Shown here in pieces: positions 14,907-21,779 of a DNA stretch of 23,798 nt. The position numbers and the translations under genes were made by a program. Source of the stretch: Candidatus Kapaibacterium sp. (GTDB lineage Bacteria > Bacteroidota > Ignavibacteria > Kapaibacteriales > UBA961); contig JALRFC010000003.1 in the NCBI GenBank assembly GCA_023253875.1, positions 1 to 23,798 on the forward strand, given 5' to 3'. A model generated the notes under the pieces. That model was not told the origin of the DNA. It saw only the letters and a list, made by a program, of their open reading frames with translations, and ran no database searches. How positions within the stretch are numbered: position 1 is the first letter of the stretch; every line of letters starts with the position of its first letter.

Positions 14907-15593
14907 ATGGACCCGATCATTCGACTTTTACTCATCATTTTCGGTAGCTATCTATTGGGATCATTCCCTAGTGCCGTGATTATCAGCAAGATGTTTTTTG
15001 GATTCGACATCAGAACAAAAGGCAGTGGTAATATGGGAAGTACCAATGCCATGCGAGTGCTCGGTTGGAAATGGGGATTATTGGTTCAAATATTGGATGT
15101 ATTGAAGGGTGTATTGGCTGTTTCTCTTGTAAACTTTTTATTCAATGGAGAAATGGCTTTCTCCAATCAAACTCCCTTTCAAGACATAACTGTCATGAAG
15201 ATGATTGCCGGAGTTTTTGCAGTAATTGGACATATCTGGTCAGTCTTTGTTGGCTTCAAGGGTGGTAAAGGAATTAATACGGGTGGAGGTTTTTTACTTG
15301 CAATTGCCCCAACCGAAGTTGCAATTGCATTTGGACTATTTATACTCGTTGTCATGCTATCCGGATATATTTCACTCGGCTCCATGATTGCGGCAATTAC
15401 CATTCCGCTTACGATGTTTCTCAGACATAATATCTTCAGTGTAGAAATACCTGGTTATCACATCATAATCTATTTCACAATTCTCATTTCACTCATTGTT
15501 ATTTATGCTCATCGCTCTAATATCGGTAGGATATTGCATGGAAATGAAAATAGATTCAGCAAATTCCAATTGCTGAAATTCGGCAAGAAATAA
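14907..15593 (+). CDS. plsY: glycerol-3-phosphate acyltransferase (acyl-phosphate dependent)
   Basis: A 228-residue inner-membrane enzyme that acylates position 1 of glycerol 3-phosphate using acyl-phosphate, the first step of phospholipid synthesis. All three family motifs are present: DIRTKGSGNMGSTNAMR (loop 1), GHIWSVFVGFKGGKGINT (loop 2) and HRSNIGRILHGNE (C-terminal loop). About five to six hydrophobic segments separate them. Its TAA overlaps the ATG of gpsA by 1 bp, so the gene that uses glycerol 3-phosphate and the gene that makes it are translationally coupled. It heads a four-gene membrane operon reaching 19110. Confidence 0.97.
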   Translation: MDPIIRLLLIIFGSYLLGSFPSAVIISKMFFGFDIRTKGSGNMGSTNAMRVLGWKWGLLVQILDVLKGVLAVSLVNFLFNGEMAFSNQTPFQDITVMKMIAGVFAVIGHIWSVFVGFKGGKGINTGGGFLLAIAPTEVAIAFGLFILVVMLSGYISLGSMIAAITIPLTMFLRHNIFSVEIPGYHIIIYFTILISLIVIYAHRSNIGRILHGNENRFSKFQLLKFGKK

Positions 15594-16603
15594 TGGTGAT
15601 GAATATGAAACATTCAATCGGAATCATAGGAGCAGGTGGTTGGGGAACTGCCATGGCAGGTATTTTGGCTGAGAATGGACATGCTCCGGTACTTTGGACA
15701 CGTTCCGAGACATCGGCGAATGAAATCAATGAGCATCATACAAATGAGCGATTTCTGCCAAATGTCCGATTACCACATGGGATTATTGCCACGACAGATG
15801 CATCAATCATCAATGATTGTTCCACCATCATCATTTCCGTACCCACTCAATTTATCCGACAAGTCATACATGATCATGGATTTGATCTCAATGGTAGATA
15901 TATCATCAATGGCTCCAAAGGAATTGAACGAGGTACATTATTGACTGTTTCAGGTATTCTGTATGACATGCAACAATGCGATATTTTGCATTATTCCGTG
16001 CTTTCGGGTCCAAGTCATGCAGAAGAAACCATTCGAAAGGTTCCAACAACCGTCATGGTCGCTTCAGCGAATACAGAATTGGCGCAGCATGTACAAACAT
16101 TATTCAATAATCACTATTTCAGAGTCTATACTTCAGGCGATACAATCGGAGCTGAAATTGGTGGATCTTTGAAAAATGTCATTGCAATTGCTGCCGGCAT
16201 CATTGATGGCTTGGCAATTGGAGACAATACAAAGGCCGCTTTGATCACTCGTGGACTTGAAGAAATTGCTCGCTTGGGAATGGCTTTGGGTGCTAATCCA
16301 AGAACATTCGCGGGATTATCCGGATTGGGTGATTTATATGTCACATGTTCCAGCAGACATAGTAGGAATAGACATGTTGGAGAGGAAATCGCAAAGGGAA
16401 AGAATCTCTCGACGATACTCGAAGAGATGTCCATGATTGCCGAGGGTGTGACTACAGCAGAATCCGCCTGGGAACTTAGTCAAAAACATCATGTTGACAT
16501 GCCGATTGTCGAACAAATGTATCTCATTCTTTTTCACCAAAAAGACCCTGCTTTAGCAATCACAGATTTGATGATTCGTGCCCGAAAAGCAGAAACCCAT
16601 TGA
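15593..16603 (+). CDS. gpsA: glycerol-3-phosphate dehydrogenase [NAD(P)+]
   Basis: A 336-residue cytoplasmic enzyme reducing dihydroxyacetone phosphate to sn-glycerol 3-phosphate for phospholipid synthesis. The N-terminal Rossmann motif is GIIGAGGWGTAMAGILAENGH. NGSKGIERGT and LSGPSHAEE follow, then the catalytic Lys in GGSLKNVIAIAAGIIDGL, and the C-terminal GLSGLGDLYVTCSSRHSRNR. Length is standard. Three in-frame ATGs (15593, 15599, 15605) cluster at the start; the first overlaps the plsY stop and the third (MKHSIGIIGAGG) best matches the usual N-terminus. The substrate made here is the one PlsY consumes. Confidence 0.97.
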   Translation: MVMNMKHSIGIIGAGGWGTAMAGILAENGHAPVLWTRSETSANEINEHHTNERFLPNVRLPHGIIATTDASIINDCSTIIISVPTQFIRQVIHDHGFDLNGRYIINGSKGIERGTLLTVSGILYDMQQCDILHYSVLSGPSHAEETIRKVPTTVMVASANTELAQHVQTLFNNHYFRVYTSGDTIGAEIGGSLKNVIAIAAGIIDGLAIGDNTKAALITRGLEEIARLGMALGANPRTFAGLSGLGDLYVTCSSRHSRNRHVGEEIAKGKNLSTILEEMSMIAEGVTTAESAWELSQKHHVDMPIVEQMYLILFHQKDPALAITDLMIRARKAETH

Positions 16604-16604
16604 T

Positions 16605-17825
16605 ATGCATACATCATCCGAAGAGCATGGTAGATCTATATTGAATGATACAAGAGGTCAAAAAAAGACATCATTGTTCATTCATGCATTATTGTTCATC
16701 CTAACGTTTGCATCAACCATGATGGCCGGTTCGGCATGGGCCGGAAAAAATCCAATTGAAATCACGAATTGGGTTTATGGATGGACATATGCATCACTAT
16801 TGATGACATTTCTTCTAATCCATGAATTTGGACATTATATTGCCGCACGCATCCATAATGTTGATGCTAGTCTTCCCTATTTCATTCCATTACCCATACC
16901 TTTTGTTTCCATTTTTGGGACATTAGGTGCATATATTAAAACTCGCTCTATAATCCCCAATCGTAAAGCATTGTTTGATATCGGCGCTAGTGGTCCATTG
17001 GCAGGCTTCATTGCTTGTTTGGGTATCTTCATTTTTGGCTTAATGAACCTTCCTTCAATTGAATATCTCTATTCGATTCATCCTGAATACAAAGAATTGG
17101 GGATTATGTATCCGGATTGGGGAATGTATTTTGGAGATATGCTTCTCTTTCAAGGATTGATTGCTCTCTTTGTTGAACCTGGAGCATATATACCACCACT
17201 CAATGAAATCTATCATTATCCATTTCTCTGTGTTGGTTGGTTCGGCATGTTTGTCACATCCCTCAATTTACTTCCTCTTGGACAATTGGATGGAGGTCAT
17301 ATAGCATATGCAATGTTTGGGAAGAGACAAGCCATGATAGCACGAATCATTTGGGGTGCTATGATTTTTCTTGGACTTGGTTCTTTTCTCGGTTGGTTTT
17401 ATGAACAAATCGTGATAGAATCCCCCAATGAAATCTATACGGTTATTCAGCAATTGTTTCTGCCGATTCTATTATGGATCAAAGTACATGCTTCATGGAT
17501 ATATGCAGGATGGAGCGGATGGTTATTCTGGGCATTCTTCACAAGATTTTTCATCAAATTGGATCATCCACATGTTGATGGAGAAGATATAGGCATATTC
17601 AGACATATTCTTGGCTGGCTTTCATTCATTATTTTTATCAGTACTTTTGCTTTCAATGGTATATATGAAATACCACGCATAGAACCCGTTGAATTCAAAT
17701 TACTTGACAAGCCTACGACTCGAATCAATACCAATCACCATTCTAAGAATGCAAATGACATCCAAACAACATACACTGATTGCATTTCTTCTGATTTCCG
17801 CATTACTCAGTTTCTTTCGCATTGA
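16605..17825 (+). CDS. site-2-type intramembrane metalloprotease (M50 family)
   Basis: A 406-residue polytopic membrane protein. The zinc site HEFGH (73-77) lies in a membrane segment, and the second conserved motif NLLPLGQLDGGH supplies the third ligand Asp. FDIGASGPLAGF is a further M50 landmark. No PDZ domain is visible, so it resembles the EGY1-like/Bacteroidota site-2 protease group rather than RseP. Such enzymes cleave membrane-spanning segments, often of anti-sigma or regulatory proteins. ATG 16605 lies 1 bp after the gpsA stop; an upstream GTG at 16578 inside gpsA is possible but less likely. The 3' end overlaps the next gene by 77 bp. Confidence 0.92.
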   Translation: MHTSSEEHGRSILNDTRGQKKTSLFIHALLFILTFASTMMAGSAWAGKNPIEITNWVYGWTYASLLMTFLLIHEFGHYIAARIHNVDASLPYFIPLPIPFVSIFGTLGAYIKTRSIIPNRKALFDIGASGPLAGFIACLGIFIFGLMNLPSIEYLYSIHPEYKELGIMYPDWGMYFGDMLLFQGLIALFVEPGAYIPPLNEIYHYPFLCVGWFGMFVTSLNLLPLGQLDGGHIAYAMFGKRQAMIARIIWGAMIFLGLGSFLGWFYEQIVIESPNEIYTVIQQLFLPILLWIKVHASWIYAGWSGWLFWAFFTRFFIKLDHPHVDGEDIGIFRHILGWLSFIIFISTFAFNGIYEIPRIEPVEFKLLDKPTTRINTNHHSKNANDIQTTYTDCISSDFRITQFLSH

Positions 17826-19110
17826 TCTCCCCGGCATGACCATTGTCGAAGAAGATTTTTCATTGCATTGGGGTATTTTGTCCATCTTTGGCACCACACC
17901 ATGGACAGCAGATTCTTGGGGTGCATTCGCAGATCAAGCACCATATTTATCACTTGGTAAATCACCATGTGTCAATGAGCCACTCCCAATGTGGGCAATG
18001 GTCGGTTGGACACATATCACGAGTCAAACACTTCCATATTCCCGATTCTTATCGTCCATTCTTGCAAGCTTTGCACTATTGTCATTCTATTTCATTGCCA
18101 AGAGATGTTTGAAAGCAGAACATGCCATATTCGCTCCCGGATTTCTTGCAGGATCTCTCATGTGGAATGATATAGCACGTCATGCAAGTCCTGAAATCTG
18201 GGGAATCACCCTCGTCTTGAGTAGTATAGCACTTCTTTTTTCAATCATGTTTCAACAACAACAAACATGGCTCTCATTGATTGCAATGTCTGTGGGCCTA
18301 TTTCTTTCCGTACTGATTCTCATACTTTCATCCCTTGGCGGCTTTGCTCTCTTTCTTATGTTGAGTTTCATTGCGCTTATAGTTGTTAAACCTAAACTCA
18401 ACATTATTCTAGCCGTTCTACTCTCCATCACATGTGGATGCTTGGTAGGATTATCATGGTATTGGACAATGGACTTCCCTGTTTTTTCTCAAATCATGGC
18501 AATATTTTCCATTGCATCATATATTCCACGTGGCGTACATTTCACTACCCTTATTATTGATTTTGCTTTATTTCCTTTTTTCTGTTCCGGCTTGATTATT
18601 GGCATTCGTAAATTATTCACCACGCAATATTCTCCACTTTTTCTTTTCCTCCTTTGTTGGTTCTTCATAGCTTATGCCATGTTTGGATTTTCCGCGATGA
18701 TAATTCCTCCATTTGCATTGTTGGCACTCATGGGATTACTTTCTACACAATTCTCAATTCAATCTATTCGCTTGCGCTGGATATTGATTGGGTATGCATT
18801 GATTCTTTCTGCATTTGGCATAGCACCCAGATTGGTTGATGCCATGAACAATGGACTTTTCACGCAAGAGTGGTCTGCAATTGGCATCATACCACTATTG
18901 CTAATGATTGGAATCCCACTTTCATCATTCTTCATGAGCAAAGATGCGCTATCCAAACTTACCTATACAACCATGTCTCGAGCACTCATCACATTGGTCA
19001 TTGCAGCTTTGATCAAAGTTGCATTTGCCAATATGCTTGGTAAGACAAGAATTGAGAAAGACAAATTGGTCATACTACATCAACAAGAAGTACATGCACG
19101 AATTGTGTGA
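17749..19110 (+). CDS. polytopic membrane protein, GT39/ArnT-like glycosyltransferase (GT-C fold)
   Basis: A protein of about 453 residues with around eleven membrane segments. After TM1 an outer loop begins PGMTIVEEDFSLHWG, where paired acidic residues sit as in GT-C enzymes. NEPLPMWAMVGWTH (about residues 77-90) resembles the HPPLxYW-type segment of ArnT/PMT proteins. GT-C transferases use lipid-phosphate sugar donors outside the membrane to modify lipid A, proteins or glycans. Sequence conservation in this family is low, so the assignment rests on topology and these motifs; acceptor and donor are unknown. The start (ATG 17749 or 17755) lies inside the protease gene, overlapping it by about 77 bp in another frame. 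It is the last gene of the plsY operon. Confidence 0.72.
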   Translation: MQMTSKQHTLIAFLLISALLSFFRIDLPGMTIVEEDFSLHWGILSIFGTTPWTADSWGAFADQAPYLSLGKSPCVNEPLPMWAMVGWTHITSQTLPYSRFLSSILASFALLSFYFIAKRCLKAEHAIFAPGFLAGSLMWNDIARHASPEIWGITLVLSSIALLFSIMFQQQQTWLSLIAMSVGLFLSVLILILSSLGGFALFLMLSFIALIVVKPKLNIILAVLLSITCGCLVGLSWYWTMDFPVFSQIMAIFSIASYIPRGVHFTTLIIDFALFPFFCSGLIIGIRKLFTTQYSPLFLFLLCWFFIAYAMFGFSAMIIPPFALLALMGLLSTQFSIQSIRLRWILIGYALILSAFGIAPRLVDAMNNGLFTQEWSAIGIIPLLLMIGIPLSSFFMSKDALSKLTYTTMSRALITLVIAALIKVAFANMLGKTRIEKDKLVILHQQEVHARIV

Positions 19111-19120
19111 TTAAATCACA
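19106..19120 (+). promoter_or_regulatory. 15-nt palindrome upstream of the sulfur operon
   Basis: TGTGATT-A-AATCACA is a perfect odd palindrome spanning the stop codon of the preceding gene, 60 bp before the persulfide dioxygenase start. It looks like an operator for a dimeric regulator. Half-site spacing is 5, not the 6 of a classical CRP site. Confidence 0.45.
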
Positions 19121-19141
19121 GAATGAGGAAGAGCAATCTCC

Positions 19142-19149
19142 TAGGTTTG
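19142..19149 (+). promoter_or_regulatory. possible -7 element of the sulfur operon
   Basis: TAGGTTTG fits TAnnTTTG about 31 nt before ATG 19181. The -33 partner is not evident; activation through the palindrome just upstream could compensate, which is inference. Confidence 0.4.
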
Positions 19150-19180
19150 TATCAAAGAACATTTCAATAGGAGAATATGT

Positions 19181-20575
19181 ATGTTTTTCAAACATGTTTA
19201 TGAAAAAGGCTTGGCACATGCAAGTTATCTTATAGGTTGTCAAGCAACTGGCACCGCAATGGTGATTGATCCTCAGCGTGATATTGATGTCTACCTTGAA
19301 ATTGCATCACAAGAAAAAATGCGTATCACGCATATTCTTGAAACACATATCCATGCTGACTTTCTGAGTGGCTCTAGGGAATTGGCTTCGGTAACCGGTG
19401 CAAGAATGTATCTTTCAGATGAAGGAGGTCCCGAATGGCAATATACATTTCCACATGAAGGCGTCAAAGATGGCGATACATTCATGGTTGGAAATCTTCG
19501 CATTGAAGTGATGCATACACCCGGACATACTCCTGAGCATATTTCCTTCCTATTGACAGATACCCCAAATGGCGATCATCCCGTGATGATATTTACCGGT
19601 GATTTTGTCTTTGTTGGCGATATTGGCAGACCCGATCTTCTCGAAAAGGCAGCAGGCTATACTGGCACTATGGTAGCAGGAGCCAAGACCATGTTTCAAT
19701 CACTTCAACGATTCAAACAATTACCTGATCATATACAGGTATGGCCGGCACATGGCGCAGGATCCGCATGTGGAAAGGCCTTGGGAGCTGTTCCTGGATC
19801 AACAGTTGGCTATGAAAAACTCGTCAATTGGGCACTCAAGCATACAGATGAAGATGCATTCATTAAGGAATTGCTCGACGGTCAACCCGAACCTCCATAC
19901 TATTTTGCGATGATGAAATCACTCAATAAAATTGACAGACCATTAGTGAGTGATATCCCCTCGCTTCATAGACTTGGACCCGATGCATTCTTTGAACATA
20001 TCAAACATTCTACATTGATCATCGATACCAGACCAAAACATCTCTATGCGGATGGCCATATTCCAGGTTCCGTCAATATTCAAAACAATAATGCATTCTC
20101 AACATGGATGGGATGGATTATTGAGTATGACAAACCTTTTATTCTCATTGCCGAAGAACAAGAGATAGAATCCATCACAAGAAAAATGATGCGCATCGGT
20201 ATTGACCATTGCAATGGATTCATTTCTGATATTCAAGACTATGTAGACCTTGGATATACGCTCACTTCCACAAATCAAATGTCTTGGGATGAAGTTCACA
20301 ATCACATGAAAGATCCATCATATACAATTCTGGATGTTCGAGCAGCAAATGAATATAATGAAGGACATATTCCCGGTGCAGTCAATATTCATGGTGGACA
20401 ATTACGAAGAAGATTGTCCGAATTACCTGAAGGTACTTTGATCGTGCATTGCCAAGGCGGAGATCGCTCCAGCATTGCGATGGGTATTTTGGAACAAGCG
20501 AATTCACGGAAATTCTACAATGTACCCGGCGGATTTAATGAATGGAAACAACACAATTATGAAGTAGAGGCTTAG
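19181..20575 (+). CDS. persulfide dioxygenase (ETHE1-like MBL fold) fused to two rhodanese domains
   Basis: A 464-residue cytoplasmic protein. Residues 1-250 are a metallo-beta-lactamase fold of the persulfide dioxygenase type: ETHIHADFLSG (His56, His58, Asp60), HTPGH (His116) and GD (Asp141), with His56, His116 and Asp141 matching the ETHE1 iron ligands, and GDIGRPDL (146-153). This domain oxidises glutathione or low-molecular-weight persulfide to sulfite. Rhodanese domain 1 (about 275-360, IIDTRPKHLYADGHIPGSV) lacks the catalytic Cys, having ILIAEEQE at that loop. Rhodanese domain 2 (about 365-464) has an intact loop HCQGGDRSS with Cys424. AGGAG (19169-19173) lies 7 nt before the ATG. The thioredoxin gene follows after 1 bp and a sulfite-exporter-type permease after that. 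Confidence 0.94.
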   Translation: MFFKHVYEKGLAHASYLIGCQATGTAMVIDPQRDIDVYLEIASQEKMRITHILETHIHADFLSGSRELASVTGARMYLSDEGGPEWQYTFPHEGVKDGDTFMVGNLRIEVMHTPGHTPEHISFLLTDTPNGDHPVMIFTGDFVFVGDIGRPDLLEKAAGYTGTMVAGAKTMFQSLQRFKQLPDHIQVWPAHGAGSACGKALGAVPGSTVGYEKLVNWALKHTDEDAFIKELLDGQPEPPYYFAMMKSLNKIDRPLVSDIPSLHRLGPDAFFEHIKHSTLIIDTRPKHLYADGHIPGSVNIQNNNAFSTWMGWIIEYDKPFILIAEEQEIESITRKMMRIGIDHCNGFISDIQDYVDLGYTLTSTNQMSWDEVHNHMKDPSYTILDVRAANEYNEGHIPGAVNIHGGQLRRRLSELPEGTLIVHCQGGDRSSIAMGILEQANSRKFYNVPGGFNEWKQHNYEVEA

Positions 20576-20576
20576 T

Positions 20577-20936
20577 ATGACACAAGAATTGAATCTCGAA
20601 ACATTTAAAGAACTCGTTTTTGATTATGAGCAGAGTAAAGAGTGGTCATATAAAGGCGATATACCTTGCATCATAGATTTTTGGGCACCATGGTGTGGTC
20701 CATGCAGAGCTATCGCTCCTGTCTTCGAGGAATTGTCAACAAAGTTTGATGGTAAAGTGAACTTCTATAAAATTAATACAGATGATCAACAAGAATTGTC
20801 TGCAATGTTTGGCATTCGAAGCATTCCATCTCTATTATTTGTTCCTGTGAATGAATCTCCAAAAATGGCGATGGGTGCACTTCCAAGAGAAATTCTCATC
20901 GAAGCGATTGAGAAAGAATTGCATGTAGTGATATAA
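20577..20936 (+). CDS. trxA: thioredoxin
   Basis: A 119-residue cytoplasmic thioredoxin with the classical active site FWAPWCGPC (Cys40, Cys43), the buried acidic residue in CIIDFWAPW and the cis-proline loop IRSIPSLLF. The N-terminal 28 residues are slightly longer than in housekeeping thioredoxins. Sitting 1 bp after a persulfide dioxygenase-rhodanese gene and 3 bp before a TauE/SafE gene, it probably reduces persulfides on the rhodanese or serves as sulfur acceptor. The symbol reflects the family, and the chromosome may have another general thioredoxin. Confidence 0.92.
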   Translation: MTQELNLETFKELVFDYEQSKEWSYKGDIPCIIDFWAPWCGPCRAIAPVFEELSTKFDGKVNFYKINTDDQQELSAMFGIRSIPSLLFVPVNESPKMAMGALPREILIEAIEKELHVVI

Positions 20937-20939
20937 ACA

Positions 20940-21728
20940 ATGATTGAATTAGTCATTTCAATAGTGGCATCATCTATTGTTGGTATAGCAATCGGCTTGC
21001 TTGGTGCAGGTGGTTCAATACTTGTCATGCCTGTTTTGGTATATGTCTTGGGTATATCTCCCTTGATAGCTACAACCTACTCTTTGGGTATAGTTGGAAT
21101 AAGTTCGGCAATAGCAGCTATAAGAAACGCAAGAGAACAGCAAACGAATTGGAAAGTCCTCTTCACATTTGCTATACCGGCAATCATCAGCATCATGATC
21201 ATGCGCGCATATATCATGCCCGCATTGCCAAAAGTATTGGAACTTGGAATGATTCATATTTCAATTGAATCACTTTCAATGATCATACTTTCACTTCTGA
21301 TGCTGATTTCTGCTCAAAGAATGATGTCAAGCAAAGAACTGCAATCACATGATATCCAAGAGATATCATTGATGGCATTGATGTTCACAGGTTTGATGAT
21401 TGGAGTATTGACAGGATTCACGGGTATTGGTGGCGGTTTTTTAATTGTCCCTGCGATGATACTCATTGGGCATATGAATGTCAAAGAGGCCGCATTCACA
21501 TCCATGATACTCATTGCAATGAATGCACTACCCGGTTTTTTTGTGGATATATTGAATGGAAAAAATCTTGAATGGGGATTATTTACGCTTCTTACAATTG
21601 CCTCCGTTTTTGGAGGTTATGCCGGCATCATGCTATCCAAAAGAATCAGACAAGATTTACTTCGTATCTCTTTTGGAATCATCATTGCACTTCTCGCCCT
21701 TTTTATTCTCATCAAAGAATTGACATAA
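20940..21728 (+). CDS. TauE/SafE family sulfite or organosulfur exporter
   Basis: A 262-residue inner-membrane protein with about eight hydrophobic segments in two similar halves. Each half begins with a glycine-rich turn: GLLGAGGSILVMPVLVY near the N-terminus and GVLTGFTGIGGGFLIVPAM around residue 155. A polar loop (about 118-140, SSKELQSHD) joins them. The family exports sulfite, sulfoacetate or related anions. Following persulfide dioxygenase, it fits removal of the sulfite that enzyme releases. It starts 3 bp after the thioredoxin stop and ends just before a bidirectional terminator. The family is clear; the substrate is inferred from the operon. Confidence 0.92.
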   Translation: MIELVISIVASSIVGIAIGLLGAGGSILVMPVLVYVLGISPLIATTYSLGIVGISSAIAAIRNAREQQTNWKVLFTFAIPAIISIMIMRAYIMPALPKVLELGMIHISIESLSMIILSLLMLISAQRMMSSKELQSHDIQEISLMALMFTGLMIGVLTGFTGIGGGFLIVPAMILIGHMNVKEAAFTSMILIAMNALPGFFVDILNGKNLEWGLFTLLTIASVFGGYAGIMLSKRIRQDLLRISFGIIIALLALFILIKELT

Positions 21729-21731
21729 AAA

Positions 21732-21763
21732 AAAGCCCCGACTCCAAATGGAATCAGGGCTTT
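21732..21763. terminator. bidirectional terminator between the TauE/SafE and T9SS genes
   Basis: AAAGCCCCGACTCC, loop AAAT and GGAATCAGGGCTTT pair over 14 positions with two mismatches. The plus strand has an A-run before and a short TTT after; the minus strand reads out into eight T. It serves mainly the minus-strand gene ending at 21780, and plausibly both. Confidence 0.85.
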
Positions 21764-21779
21764 ATCATATCTCGATATA

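Noticed and set aside
19106..19120. Classical CRP binding site TGTGA-N6-TCACA
   Set aside because: The half sites are separated by 5 nt, not 6. Kept only as a generic palindrome.
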